The notes beneath the pieces were generated by a model. The model was not told the origin of the DNA. It saw nothing but the letters and a program-made list of their open reading frames with translations, and searched no databases. A program made the translations under genes and the position numbers. Of a stretch of DNA of 64,000 nt, positions 24,796 through 34,481 are shown in pieces (within the stretch, counting starts at the first letter, position 1; each line of letters begins with the position of its first letter). The stretch covers positions 1 to 64,000 of the forward strand of contig NZ_VZQQ01000013.1 of the NCBI RefSeq assembly GCF_014397785.1. The letters are read 5' to 3'. The stretch comes from Paraburkholderia podalyriae. GTDB taxonomy: Bacteria; Pseudomonadota; Gammaproteobacteria; Burkholderiales; Burkholderiaceae.

Positions 24796-27009
24796 TCAAA
24801 AGCGGTAGTTGAACGTCGCGAGCAGCGTGCGGCCGATACCCGGCACCGAACGTCCGCCGTCCGACGGAATCAACGCGTCGTAGTAGTACTTGTTGGTCAG
24901 GTTCAGCAGGTTCAGGCGCACGTCGTACTTCTTCGCGTGATAGGCCGCGGTCGCATCCCAACGCGTGTAGCCCGGCACCTTCACATAGTTCGTGTTCGAC
25001 GCATAACGCGGCGACATATAGATCGGACCGCCGCCGATTTCCCAGTGCGGCGTGATCGCATACGTGGTCCAGAAGGTCAGCGTGTTGCGCGGCGTGTTGG
25101 CCGGCGTGTGACCTTGCGTGCCGTCGGCCGCTTTCAGGATCGTCGCGTTCATGTACGTATAGCCGCCGAAAATCTGCCACTTGTCGGTGATGTGCCCGGT
25201 CACGCTCGCCTGGAAGCCGTCGACGCGAATGTTGCCGGCCAACTGGTACTCAGTCGGTGACACCTGCGTGCGCGCGTTGTCCTTTTCCTCGCGGAAGATC
25301 GCCGAGTTCACCGACATGTTGCCGCCGAACAGATCCCACTTGCCGCCGACTTCATACGACTTCGTGGATTCCGGCGCGAGGTTCTGCGTGAGGTTCGTGA
25401 CCGTCAGGTTTTCGAGTGACGGGTTGAACGACGTGCCGTACGACACGTAGTACGACTGCCAGTCGGTCGGCTGATAGATGACGCCGGCGCGCACGCTCGT
25501 GAAATAGTTGGTCTGGCTCGCGTAAGCCGGCGCGCTAATCGTATTGCGGATTCCCGCCGAGAAGCGATCCCAGCGCACACCGCCGATCAACTTCCAGTGC
25601 GGCGTCAGCGTAATCGTGTCGTTCAGGTAAGCGGCGATTTCGTTCGCGCTCGAATCGGCGTAGTTGCCGAGCGTCGTCGTCACGTTCGACGGCGTGCCCA
25701 TGATCGGCGGATCGAGCATCGGCACGATCGGCAGGTTGTTGCGCGTGTACGCCTGGTTCGTATAGCTGTCGTGACCCACTTCGACACCGGCGATCAGGTC
25801 GTGCCTGATCGGTCCGGTGTTGAATTTGTATTCGAGCATCGTGTCGTTGTAGATCGCGTGATTCTGGATCACGCGGTCGTGACTTTGCAGCTTGATGAAC
25901 AGCTGCGACGGCGACAGCGTCGTGAAGTTGCCGTTGGTCAACGCCGTGCTGGACGACAACGGCCCGGTCAGCACCGCTTGCGGCGCGGTTTCGCGCGCGT
26001 CGGTGGTCGAGTGCGAGATCTGCGTCTGGTTCGTCAGCGTCAGGGCGTCGGAGAACTTGTGCTTGATCGCCGCGGTGAAGATCTGCACGTCCTGGATCGT
26101 GCGGTCGCTGGTCAAACCATAGAACGTGTTCTTCGGCACGGGCGCCGGACGGCCGTTCAGCGCCTGGATGCCGTAGTCGGGCATGTCGTGGTTGTGCTGG
26201 ATCAGCGCGGACAGCGTAATCTCGGTCGGCGTGCCGATGCCCAGGCGCAGTTCCGGCGCGACGCCGAAGTCCTTGTTCTTCATCACGTCGCGCGTCGAGC
26301 CGAGGCTCTGGCCGAATGCGTTCAGGCGGATCGCCGAGGTGTCGGTCAGCTTGTGGTTCACGTCGACGGTAGAGCGGTAGCGGTCGTCGGTGCCGATCAT
26401 GCCGGAGACTTCCGCCGAGTCCGTCAGGTTCGCCTTTTTGCTGACCTGATTGATCACGCCGCCGGTCGAGCCGCGGCCGAACAGCATCGACGATGGACCG
26501 TACAGCACTTCGAGCGATTCGAGGTCGAACGTGTCGCGGTAGTACTGGTTGCGGTCGCGAAAGCCGTCCAGATAGATGTCGTTCTGCGCGGTGAAACCGC
26601 GCAGGTTGATGTTGTTGCCGATCTGGCCGCCTTCGGCCGCGCCGATCGTCACGCCAGGCGCATTGCGCAGTGCGTCCGTAAACGACGTCGCGCCCTGCGA
26701 GGCGAGTAGATCGCGATTGATTACGGTGACGGTCTGCGGAATGTCGCGCAGCGCGGTCGGCGTCTTCGCGCCGACGCTCGCGCGATCGGCCTGGAAGTCC
26801 TGCCGAACGGATTGAGCTTGCACGCCGATGGTCGGCAGCGTCGGCGCGTCGGCCGCGTTGCTTTGTGCGTTGTTCTGTGCGTTCGCCGGCGCGCTGGAGG
26901 CGGCCGGTTGCGACGCGCTTTGCGGCGCGCTTTGCGCGAGCGCTGGGGTCACAAAAGGAATGGCAAAAGCGAGCGCTAGCGCTGTCGCGAGCGGCGTGTG
27001 ATTGAGCAT
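24796..27009 (-). CDS. TonB-dependent siderophore receptor, Fiu/PiuA-like
   Basis: 737 residues. A signal peptide (residues 1-25, ending TPALAQS) is followed by a Ser/Ala/Gln/Asn-rich linker. The plug domain (~60-190) contains ALRDIPQTVTVINRDLLASQ and LRNAPGVTIGAAEGG and LYGPSSMLFGRGSTGGVINQ; the 22-strand barrel extends to the C-terminal LLATFNYRF with the terminal aromatic. The TonB box cannot be fixed with certainty but should lie near PTIGVQAQSV. The piuC-like partner downstream suggests a catecholate-type ligand. Regulation by Fur is supported by the site at 27139. Likely function: import of a ferric siderophore across the outer membrane. Confidence 0.95.
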   Translation of the reverse strand: MLNHTPLATALALAFAIPFVTPALAQSAPQSASQPAASSAPANAQNNAQSNAADAPTLPTIGVQAQSVRQDFQADRASVGAKTPTALRDIPQTVTVINRDLLASQGATSFTDALRNAPGVTIGAAEGGQIGNNINLRGFTAQNDIYLDGFRDRNQYYRDTFDLESLEVLYGPSSMLFGRGSTGGVINQVSKKANLTDSAEVSGMIGTDDRYRSTVDVNHKLTDTSAIRLNAFGQSLGSTRDVMKNKDFGVAPELRLGIGTPTEITLSALIQHNHDMPDYGIQALNGRPAPVPKNTFYGLTSDRTIQDVQIFTAAIKHKFSDALTLTNQTQISHSTTDARETAPQAVLTGPLSSSTALTNGNFTTLSPSQLFIKLQSHDRVIQNHAIYNDTMLEYKFNTGPIRHDLIAGVEVGHDSYTNQAYTRNNLPIVPMLDPPIMGTPSNVTTTLGNYADSSANEIAAYLNDTITLTPHWKLIGGVRWDRFSAGIRNTISAPAYASQTNYFTSVRAGVIYQPTDWQSYYVSYGTSFNPSLENLTVTNLTQNLAPESTKSYEVGGKWDLFGGNMSVNSAIFREEKDNARTQVSPTEYQLAGNIRVDGFQASVTGHITDKWQIFGGYTYMNATILKAADGTQGHTPANTPRNTLTFWTTYAITPHWEIGGGPIYMSPRYASNTNYVKVPGYTRWDATAAYHAKKYDVRLNLLNLTNKYYYDALIPSDGGRSVPGIGRTLLATFNYRF

Positions 27010-27138
27010 GGAAATCCCGTCAGAAATGCGACTGTCAAATTCGCATCACCGACGTCGAATTCATGACAAAGCCGCAAATGGCTGGCTGCCGCTCTCCGTT
27101 GTGCGAGATGGAGATGACGGGATGGCTGGCTATGTTTA

Positions 27139-27157
27139 AATGAGAATCGCTATCATT
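27139..27157. promoter_or_regulatory. Fur-box-like operator upstream of the iron receptor operon
   Basis: AATGAGAATCGCTATCATT; its centre TGAGAAT-C-GCTATCA matches the 7-1-7 Fur pattern TGATAAT-n-ATTATCA at 11 of 14 positions. It lies 130 bp upstream of the receptor start and also 131 bp upstream of the divergent aldo/keto reductase gene. Confidence 0.7.
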
Positions 27158-27287
27158 TCACAACTGTGGGAAGTCAGCAATCATGGCGTGCGTCATGCAC
27201 ACCGAATCGCGACTCGGTTTATCCTTTTTACAACACTGCGGTTTCATCAATTCGGCAGCGCTTTCCTGCCCCTCTGGAGTCGACCTT

Positions 27288-28283
27288 ATGCAATATCGCC
27301 AATTCGGCCGCACCGGCCTGACCGTTTCGCGCCTGTGCCTGGGCACCATGACCTTCGGGCTGCAAACCGACGAAGCCGTATCGCATCGCATTCTCGACAC
27401 CGCCGCGGACGCCGGCGTCAATTTCATCGATACCGCGAACGTCTACCCGCTCGGCGGCGGCGAAAATCTGGCCGGACACACCGAGGAAATCGTTGGACGC
27501 TGGCTGAAGGGCAAGCGCGAGCGCTTCATTGTCGCGACCAAGGCAGTCGGCAAAATGGGACCCGCCGCGTGGGACCAGGGCGCGTCGCGCAAACACCTGC
27601 TCGATGCGATCGAAGCGTCCTTGCAGCGCCTCAGCACCGATTACGTCGACCTGTACCAGCTCCATTCCGACGACCCGAAAACTCCGCTCGACGAGACGCT
27701 CGAAGCACTCGATGCGATCGTGCGCTCGGGCAAGGCGCGCTATATCGGCGTGTCGAACTTTCTCGCGTATCGGCTCGCGCGCGCACTGGGACGCGCGGAC
27801 GTGCTGCGCGTCGCGCGCTTCGTGTCGGTTCAGCCGCGCTACAACCTGCTGTTTCGTCAGATCGAGCGTGAGCTGCTGCCGTTGGCCGCCGAGGAGCAAC
27901 TAGCCGTGATGCCGTATAACCCGCTCGCGGGCGGACTGCTGACCGGCAAGCACCGGCTCGACGCGACGCCCGCCGAAGGGCGCTTCACCGAAAGCGTCGG
28001 CAATGCTGGCGCGATGTACCAGCAGCGCTACTGGCACGAGCGCGAGTTCGATACGATCGAGAAGCTGAAGGCGATCGCTGCGCCGACCGGCGAGTCGCTG
28101 GCGAAGGTGTCGATTGCGTGGGTGCTCGCGAATCCGCTGATCACGTCGGCGATCATTGGCGCGAGCCGCGCCGAACAGTTGAGCGATACGCTAGCGGCGG
28201 CCGACTTCACGCTCGATGACGCGATCAAAACGCAACTCGATGAAGCGAGCGTGCAGTACCGCTGGGGGGATGCGGCGCGCTAG
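27288..28283 (+). CDS. Aldo/keto reductase
   Basis: 331 residues from ATG 27288 (CTCTGGAG nine bases upstream). It begins MQYRQFGRTGLTVSRLCLGT, typical of the Tas/YajO-like AKR branch. The catalytic tetrad is visible: Asp and Tyr in NFIDTANVY, Lys in VATKAVGK, His in YQLHSDD. The NADPH-binding tail includes TSAIIGASRAEQLSDTL. Such enzymes reduce aldehydes and ketones in the cytoplasm; the substrate is unknown. It is divergent from the siderophore receptor with a Fur-like box in the shared upstream region, so iron could influence it, but that is inference. Confidence 0.92.
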   Translation: MQYRQFGRTGLTVSRLCLGTMTFGLQTDEAVSHRILDTAADAGVNFIDTANVYPLGGGENLAGHTEEIVGRWLKGKRERFIVATKAVGKMGPAAWDQGASRKHLLDAIEASLQRLSTDYVDLYQLHSDDPKTPLDETLEALDAIVRSGKARYIGVSNFLAYRLARALGRADVLRVARFVSVQPRYNLLFRQIERELLPLAAEEQLAVMPYNPLAGGLLTGKHRLDATPAEGRFTESVGNAGAMYQQRYWHEREFDTIEKLKAIAAPTGESLAKVSIAWVLANPLITSAIIGASRAEQLSDTLAAADFTLDDAIKTQLDEASVQYRWGDAAR

Positions 28284-28330
28284 GCGCGCGCCGGCAGATC
28301 GAGCGCGGCCCGGGGTTCGGCCGCGCGTCT

Positions 28331-28897
28331 TCACCGTCCGTAGCGCAGCACGGTGCTCGTCGCGGCGAGCACGTGGTCCTTGATCGCGGCGAGGAACGCG
28401 TCGCGCGTCAAGCCGGCCGGCAGCGCGTCGGGCGGCAGGTCGAGCGCATAGACCTGCGCGACGTAGTGATGCGGCACCTCGCCAACTGGCGGACACGGGC
28501 CGTAATAGCCGGGGCCACCGGTGCGATTCGTGCCGGCGACGCTGCCCGGCGGCGCGGCTTCGCCGTCGGCAAGTCCGGTCGCGCCCGGCGCGATGCCGTA
28601 CACGATCCAGTGCACGATGCCGAGGCCTTTCGCGCCGTCGGGATCGAAGATCGTCACCGCGAAACTCTTCGTGCCGGCCGGCGCGTTATGCCATTGCAGG
28701 GCCGGCGACACGTTGGCGCCGCCGCAGTTGTTCGCACTCGCCGCGTGACGCGCGTCGAGCGTGCCGCCGTCGGTTAGTCCCGGCGACGATACCGCGAAGG
28801 CCTGGGCCGCATATGCAGGCTCGCTCGCGTAAGCGAACAGCGCGCAAGCGCCGACGGAGAGCAAACGTCGGACGAGGGTCAGGTGGTTGCTGGTCAT
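28331..28897 (-). CDS. YbhB/YbcL (PEBP/Raf kinase inhibitor-like) exported protein
   Basis: 188 residues from ATG 28897 with GGAGACTCCC upstream. A signal peptide is likely (residues 1-32, ending EPAYA-AQ). The mature part shows the PEBP pattern: NVSPALQWHNAPAGTKSFAV, IFDPDGAKGLGIVHWIVYGI and NRTGGPGYYGPCPPVGEVPH, which build the anion-binding pocket. Bacterial members are periplasmic or cytoplasmic and their role is unclear. It is the last gene on the leftward sugar block, 99 bp after the glucokinase gene; whether it belongs to that operon is uncertain. Confidence 0.9.
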   Translation of the reverse strand: MTSNHLTLVRRLLSVGACALFAYASEPAYAAQAFAVSSPGLTDGGTLDARHAASANNCGGANVSPALQWHNAPAGTKSFAVTIFDPDGAKGLGIVHWIVYGIAPGATGLADGEAAPPGSVAGTNRTGGPGYYGPCPPVGEVPHHYVAQVYALDLPPDALPAGLTRDAFLAAIKDHVLAATSTVLRYGR

Positions 28898-28996
28898 TGG
28901 GAGTCTCCGGGTTTGGAAGATAGCCGAGGGCATCGAAAGGAGCGTGACAGCGGTCGCAAGCGCATCGAGCGCCGACCATGCATCCGCCCCGCCCCA

Positions 28997-29821
28997 TCAC
29001 TTCGGCTCGAACCGCCCCGTCTTCTGCGTCGCCTCCGGATACTGCCGCGTTTCGCGCACCGACAGCGGATGCCACAACCTCGCGCCGCCCTCGATCCCCG
29101 CATCGTTCGATACGGTCGCCACGTTCGCCGGCAGCGCGAACTTGATGCGCGCCGCGTTGCCGCCGCCGATCCACAACTTGTCGTAATTGACCAGCGAATC
29201 GAGAATGCCGATCACCTTCTCGACACGCCGGTTCCAACGCTTGTTGCCGATCTGCTCGCGCGCGGCCTCGCCGATGTATTCGTCATAAGCGACGCCCTTC
29301 TTGCTGACCGGATGATGCGCGAGCTCCAGATGCGGCATCAGCTCGCCATCGCGAAACATCGCGGTGCCCGCGCCGGTGCCGAGCGTCAGCACGAATTCGA
29401 GGCCGTGACCTTCGATCGCCGCGAAGCCTTGCATCTCGGCGTCGTTGATCATCCGCACCGGCAGACCGCCCAGGCGTTGCGCGAGCGAATCCGCGAGCGC
29501 AATGTCGTGCCAGCCTTCGATGCCGAAGTGCGGCGCGGTCAAAATGCGGTTGTTGCGCACGACACCCGGAAAACCGATCGAGATGCGGACAGGCTTCACC
29601 TGTTCGATCAGCGGCGCCGCCAGTTGCGCGAGCGCGTCCACCAGCTGGTCCGGCGTGCACGGATGCGGCGTCGCAACGCGCGCGCGCCCGGTTTTCATCT
29701 GCCCATCGGCGTCGATGATCGCGGCCTTCAGGCCGGTGCCGCCGACATCGATCGCGAGGATGTGCTCGCTGCCGCTTTTCGGCGCGTTCTGCTTCACTGC
29801 GTTCTTCTTGCGTGTCGCCAC
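28997..29821 (-). CDS. ppgK: Polyphosphate glucokinase / ROK-family glucokinase
   Basis: 274 residues from the GTG at 29821, chosen because GGGGGAC sits six bases before it; an ATG at 29866 has no ribosome site. The ROK-type phosphate motif AIDVGGTGLKAAIIDADG is near residue 25. ISIGFPGVVRNN, PHFGIEGWHDIALAD and VRMINDAEMQGFAAI (catalytic Asp) follow. LTLGTGAGTAMFRDG and WIGGGNAARIKF match the polyphosphate glucokinases of Burkholderia and actinobacteria. It lacks the usual ROK zinc cysteines, as these enzymes do. It should phosphorylate glucose with polyphosphate or ATP and supply glucose-6-phosphate to the zwf product encoded just upstream. Confidence 0.88.
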   Translation of the reverse strand: MATRKKNAVKQNAPKSGSEHILAIDVGGTGLKAAIIDADGQMKTGRARVATPHPCTPDQLVDALAQLAAPLIEQVKPVRISIGFPGVVRNNRILTAPHFGIEGWHDIALADSLAQRLGGLPVRMINDAEMQGFAAIEGHGLEFVLTLGTGAGTAMFRDGELMPHLELAHHPVSKKGVAYDEYIGEAAREQIGNKRWNRRVEKVIGILDSLVNYDKLWIGGGNAARIKFALPANVATVSNDAGIEGGARLWHPLSVRETRQYPEATQKTGRFEPK

Positions 29822-29896
29822 GATGTCCCCCGATTGTGTTGAGGCGGTTTTGATGCGTGTCTGCATGTTGGTTCAAAAGTGTTGGTTCAACGCGCG

Positions 29897-31519
29897 CTAC
29901 GGCTTGCCGCCGGGCGTATTCTGCCGCAATGGCCGCCACGCGTGGCCGTCCCGCGCGAGCAGCGCGTCGGCTTCGGCCGGGCCGTCGCTGCCGGCCGCAT
30001 AGCCTCGCACGGCAATCGCGCCGCCAGTCCTGGCATGCAGCACATCGTCGACCGCGCACCAGCTCGTCTCGATGCTGTCGGCGCGCTGGAATAACGTCGC
30101 GTCGCCGAGCATGCAGTCGTACAGCAGCGTCTCGTAGCCGACGTTGGCGCTCCCGGCGAAAAAGTCGTCGTAGTTGAACGACGACTGCACCGCACCGATC
30201 TGCATCACCGGCCCTGGCGCCTTCACGTTGAAATCGAAGCTCGAGCCGTGCGTGGGATCGATGCGCAACGTCAGCACGTTCGGCGTCAATGCATCGACCG
30301 GCGTATCGCGGAACAGGCGGAACGGCACCGGCTTCAGCTGCACCGAAATCTCGGTGCGGCGTACCGCGAGCCGCTTGCCGGTACGCAGATAGAACGGCAC
30401 GCCGGCCCAGCGCCAGTTCTCGACGAACACGCGCGCCGCCGCGTAGGTTTCCTTCGTGCTGTCGGGCGCGACGTCGGGCTCCTCGCGGTAACCCACACCG
30501 GCTGGCCCTTTTTCGTACTGGCCGAATACGACGTCGTCGGGCGTCAGCGGCTGGATCGCGTCGAACAGCTCGGCTTTCTTGTCGCGTACGGCTTCGGCGT
30601 CGAACGAATTCGGCGGCTCCATCGCCACGATGCCGAGCAGTTGGAACAGATGGTTCGGCACCATGTCGCGAAACGCGCCGGTCTGCTCGTAGAACCTGCC
30701 GCGCCCTTCGACGCCGATCGTTTCCGCCGCCGTGATCTGCACGCAGTCGATGTACTCGCGCCGCCAGACCGGCTCGAACATCGCATTCGCGAAGCGCACC
30801 GCGAGAATGCTCTGCACGGTGTCCTTGCCGAGAAAATGATCGATGCGGTACACCTGCGATTCTCGCGCATACGACAGGATGTGCGCGTTCAGATCGCGCG
30901 CCGATGCGAGATCGGTGCCGAACGGTTTCTCGATCACGAGACGCCGGAAGCCGCCGTTCGCGCCGTCGCCTTCCTTCAGCAGGCCGGCTTTGCCGAGCCG
31001 GTCGGTGATCGGTTCGAAAAAACGTGCGCCTACTGCGAGGTAGAAGATCGCGTTGCCGCCTTTCGACTGATCGAGCTTTCGCTTCAGCTTCGCGAACGTG
31101 TCGTCGGATTCGAATTCGCCCGCCATGTATTCGAGGCGCTGCGCGACCCAGTTCCACGCGTTGTCGTCGAGCTTGCCGGCGTGGAAGGTGCTGGCCTTGT
31201 CGGCGGCGAACTGCTGCAGCGACGTATGCAGGTCGTCGCACCATTCGCGCGTTTCCCGCTCGCCGTGATTGACGCCGATGATCTTCATGCTGTCGTCGAG
31301 CAGGCCATCGACCGCGAGGTTGTAGAGTGCCGGCATCAACAGACGTTTGGTCAGATCGCCGCCCGCGCCGAAGATCACGAGCGTGCACGGCGGCGCGGGC
31401 TTCTTGCCGGCCGGCGACGATAGCGCGTCGTCGTGTCGGTTCGCGCTGAGCTTGCAGCTGATCGCGGGCGTTGCGTTGCGTTGATCGGAAGAGGCGGAAG
31501 GGTTCGGTGTAGTTGACAT
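29897..31519 (-). CDS. zwf: Glucose-6-phosphate dehydrogenase
   Basis: 540 residues from ATG 31519. After a polar N-terminal extension (~50 residues) the NADP-binding start TLVIFGAGGDLTKRLLMPAL is clear, EKPFGTDLASARDLN follows, and the active-site signature RIDHFLGKDTVQSILAVR lies near residue 250. The C-terminal domain carries FYLRTGKRLAVRRTEI and the usual beta-sheet. It oxidises glucose-6-phosphate to 6-phosphogluconolactone with NADP. It lies between a glucosidase and the glucokinase gene, so the block converts glucans to 6-phosphogluconolactone. The N-terminal ~50-residue extension is longer than in most orthologues. Confidence 0.96.
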   Translation of the reverse strand: MSTTPNPSASSDQRNATPAISCKLSANRHDDALSSPAGKKPAPPCTLVIFGAGGDLTKRLLMPALYNLAVDGLLDDSMKIIGVNHGERETREWCDDLHTSLQQFAADKASTFHAGKLDDNAWNWVAQRLEYMAGEFESDDTFAKLKRKLDQSKGGNAIFYLAVGARFFEPITDRLGKAGLLKEGDGANGGFRRLVIEKPFGTDLASARDLNAHILSYARESQVYRIDHFLGKDTVQSILAVRFANAMFEPVWRREYIDCVQITAAETIGVEGRGRFYEQTGAFRDMVPNHLFQLLGIVAMEPPNSFDAEAVRDKKAELFDAIQPLTPDDVVFGQYEKGPAGVGYREEPDVAPDSTKETYAAARVFVENWRWAGVPFYLRTGKRLAVRRTEISVQLKPVPFRLFRDTPVDALTPNVLTLRIDPTHGSSFDFNVKAPGPVMQIGAVQSSFNYDDFFAGSANVGYETLLYDCMLGDATLFQRADSIETSWCAVDDVLHARTGGAIAVRGYAAGSDGPAEADALLARDGHAWRPLRQNTPGGKP

Positions 31520-31640
31520 GGGATTCACTTGGACCTTGGGAAGCCGATAGAACGAACTTGGCGAACGTGGCGATACGTGAAAGACCACCGGTGCAGCCGC
31601 ACAGTTCAATCGCGTTCGCGCGCGAGCGCGCTCGGCGCGC

Positions 31641-34430
31641 TTACTTCGTCGTCGTGGCTGCGAGCGACGGCTCCAGTTCTTCCGTTGACGCCGGCGCTAT
31701 CGCGGCTGACGATGCAGCAGCGGAAGCCGCCTCCGCCGGAATCGGCACGTTGCCCGACGCGGCCATCGCGCGCGGCTGCAACAGCAACGCGACGAGCCCA
31801 GTCCAACCGGTCTGATGCGAAGCTCCGACGCCGCGCCCGTTGTCGCCATGAAAATACTCGTGGAACAGGATCAGATCCTGCGAACGCGGGTCCGCCTGCA
31901 GTAGCGGATACGCGCCCATCACCGGCCGCTCGCCGTTCCTGTCCTTCAGAAACAGCGTGGTCGCGCGGCGCGCGAGTTCGTCGGCGATTTCGCTTAACGA
32001 GAACTTCTGGCCCGAACCGGTCGGATACTCGACACGAAAATCGTCGCCGTAATAGCGATGAAACTCATACAGCGATTCGATCAGCAGATAGTTGACCGGC
32101 ATCCACACCGGCCCGCGCCAGTTCGAATTGCCGCCGAACACGCGGGTATCGGATTCGGCCGGCAGATACTTCACGCAGAAGCTGTTGCCGTTGTGCTGGA
32201 ACACGAAAGGATGATCGCGATGGAACCGCGACAACGCCCGCACGCCATGATCCGAAAGAAATTCGCTCTCGTCGAGCGTGCGCCGTAACAACGCCTTCAT
32301 CCGATGCCCGCGCAGCAGCGACAGTAGCAGCGCGTTGCCCTTGCCGGGCTCGTTCCAGCGCGACACGAGCTTCGCGAGATCGGGCCGATGTTCGAGAAAC
32401 CAGACGAGGCGCTCGCGCAAGCACGGCAAGCCGCCGTGCAGACGCTCTTCGAGCACGTGCACGGCGAACAGCGGTATCAGTCCGACGATCGAGCGAACGC
32501 GCATCGGCATGCTGCTGCCGTCTGGCAGGCGCAGCTTGTCGTAGAAGAATTCGTCCGCGCTGTCCCACAGGCCCGTATCGCAACCGTCGTCGCAACTGAC
32601 TGCTTCCGCGATGTACAGGAAGTGCTCGAAGAACTTCACACCGATATCGACGAACACATGGTTCGCGTAGGCGAGTTCGAGCGCGATACGCATCAGGTCG
32701 AGTGCATACGCGGCCATCCATGCAGTGCCGTCGGCCTGGTCGATGTGGCCGCCGGTCGGCAGCGGCGACGAGCGGTCGAAGATGCCGATGTTGTCGAGCC
32801 CGAGAAAACCGCCCTGAAAAATATTGCGGCCGTCTGCGTCCTTGCGGTTCACCCACCACGAGAAATTCAGCAGCAGCTTGTGAAATACGAGTTCGAGAAA
32901 ATCGCGGTCCGCCTTGCCGGTCAGCGCGCGATCGATCTCGTACACGCGCCACGCGGCCCATGCATGCACGGGCGGGTTCGCGTCGCTCAACGCCCATTCG
33001 TAAGCGGGTAACTGGCCGTTCGGGTGCTGATAGCGGTCCTTCACGAGCAGCAGCAACTGCTTCTTGGCGAACGCCGGATCGATCAGCGCGAACGCGGCCG
33101 CATGAAAAGCGAGGTCCCACGACGCGTACCACGGGTACTCCCACTTGTCCGGCATCGATACGATGTCCGCGTTGCACAATTGCCGCCAGTCCCTGTTGCG
33201 GCCCTGCTTGCGCGCGGCGGGCGGGCTCGGCTGCAGCGGGTCGCCGTCGAGCCAGCGCTGCACGTCGTACTGGTAGTACTGCTTCGACCACAGCATGCCG
33301 GCGAGCGCCTGACGTTGCACGAGGCGCGCATCCGGGTCGGTGATCTCGTGCTGCAACGCGCCGTAGAATTCGTCGGCCTCGGCGAGGCGGCGCGCGATCA
33401 ACGCGTCGGCATCGAATGGCGCTTCATCGGTCGCCGATTGCGGGTGCCAGCGCAGATACACGACCGCGCGTCCATGCGGCCCGAGTTCGAGCGCAGCATG
33501 CGCGGCGGCCCTGGTGCCCGCGTCGTGACGGATCGCGTTCGCGTCGGCGTGCACGAGGTAATCGTTGAAGCCGTCCTTGAAAGGACCCGCGCCGTCCATG
33601 CCAAACAGCCGCTTCACGTTCGTGTCGTTCTCGCAGAACAGCCACGCGAGTTGCGGCGCGTCCTTCGACCACGCGGTCACGACGATCGGCTCGTGCACAT
33701 GGTGATGGCCAAGCAGACGCACCGCGCCGTTATGATCGGTGCCAGCGACGAGCTTCGGCTTGTCCTTGTTCTGCTTCCACGACCACGAGTTGCGCGCCCA
33801 GATCTGCGGCAGCACATCGAGCGACGCCGCCTCGTCCGCGCGATTTTCGATCGTCACGCGCATCACGATGTCGTCCGGCGTGTTCTTTGCGTATTCGACC
33901 TGCACGTCGAAATAGCGCAGATCGTCGAATACGCCGGTATCGAGTATTTCGTACTCCGGCATGTCGCCGCCGCGGCGCGCGTTTTCGTCGATCAGGTCCT
34001 GGTATGGATAGGCCGTATGCGGGTACTTATACAGCATGCGCATGTAGGAATGCGTGGGCGTGCCGTCCAGATAGAAGTACAGCTCCTTCACGTCCTCGCC
34101 GTGATTGCCTTGCGAGTTCGTCAGGCCGAACAGGCGCTCCTTGATGATCGGATCCTTGCGATTCCACAGCGCGAGCGATACGCACCAGCTAAGCCGGTCA
34201 TCGCCGAAACCGGCGATGCCGTCTTCGCCCCATCGGTAGGCGCGGCTGCGCGCATGGTCGTGCGGAAAGGAGTCCCAGGCGGTGCCGTTCGCGCTGTAGT
34301 CCTCGCGCACCGTGCCCCACTGGCGTTCGCTCAGATACGGCCCCCAGCGCTGCCAGTGGCCGCATTCGGCCGAATGCAGCCGGGAACCTTCGATCGTGGC
34401 AAACAGATTGGCAGCGCGCAGCGGTGGCAT
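31641..34430 (-). CDS. GH63 (MGH1-like) alpha-glucosidase
   Basis: 929 residues from ATG 34430. No signal peptide, so cytoplasmic. An N-terminal beta-sandwich region (WGPYLSERQWGTVREDYS, LSWCVSLALWNRKDPIIKER) is followed by an (alpha/alpha)6 barrel from about residue 380 with PDKWEYPWYASWDLAFHAAA, GGHIDQADGTAWMAAYALDL and NSNWRGPVWMPVNYLLIESL. These are hallmarks of bacterial GH63 proteins that act on alpha-glucans or on mannosyl/glucosyl glycerates. The general acid/base is not assigned here. Gene order (debranching-like enzyme, GH63, zwf, ppgK) suggests intracellular glucan or trehalose-type reserve breakdown. The C-terminal ~60 residues are Ala/Pro-rich and probably disordered. Confidence 0.9.
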   Translation of the reverse strand: MPPLRAANLFATIEGSRLHSAECGHWQRWGPYLSERQWGTVREDYSANGTAWDSFPHDHARSRAYRWGEDGIAGFGDDRLSWCVSLALWNRKDPIIKERLFGLTNSQGNHGEDVKELYFYLDGTPTHSYMRMLYKYPHTAYPYQDLIDENARRGGDMPEYEILDTGVFDDLRYFDVQVEYAKNTPDDIVMRVTIENRADEAASLDVLPQIWARNSWSWKQNKDKPKLVAGTDHNGAVRLLGHHHVHEPIVVTAWSKDAPQLAWLFCENDTNVKRLFGMDGAGPFKDGFNDYLVHADANAIRHDAGTRAAAHAALELGPHGRAVVYLRWHPQSATDEAPFDADALIARRLAEADEFYGALQHEITDPDARLVQRQALAGMLWSKQYYQYDVQRWLDGDPLQPSPPAARKQGRNRDWRQLCNADIVSMPDKWEYPWYASWDLAFHAAAFALIDPAFAKKQLLLLVKDRYQHPNGQLPAYEWALSDANPPVHAWAAWRVYEIDRALTGKADRDFLELVFHKLLLNFSWWVNRKDADGRNIFQGGFLGLDNIGIFDRSSPLPTGGHIDQADGTAWMAAYALDLMRIALELAYANHVFVDIGVKFFEHFLYIAEAVSCDDGCDTGLWDSADEFFYDKLRLPDGSSMPMRVRSIVGLIPLFAVHVLEERLHGGLPCLRERLVWFLEHRPDLAKLVSRWNEPGKGNALLLSLLRGHRMKALLRRTLDESEFLSDHGVRALSRFHRDHPFVFQHNGNSFCVKYLPAESDTRVFGGNSNWRGPVWMPVNYLLIESLYEFHRYYGDDFRVEYPTGSGQKFSLSEIADELARRATTLFLKDRNGERPVMGAYPLLQADPRSQDLILFHEYFHGDNGRGVGASHQTGWTGLVALLLQPRAMAASGNVPIPAEAASAAASSAAIAPASTEELEPSLAATTTK

Positions 34431-34481
34431 GGCAACGTCCTTACAGCAGGCCTGGCGGTGGGACCCACATCGTAGCGCGGT

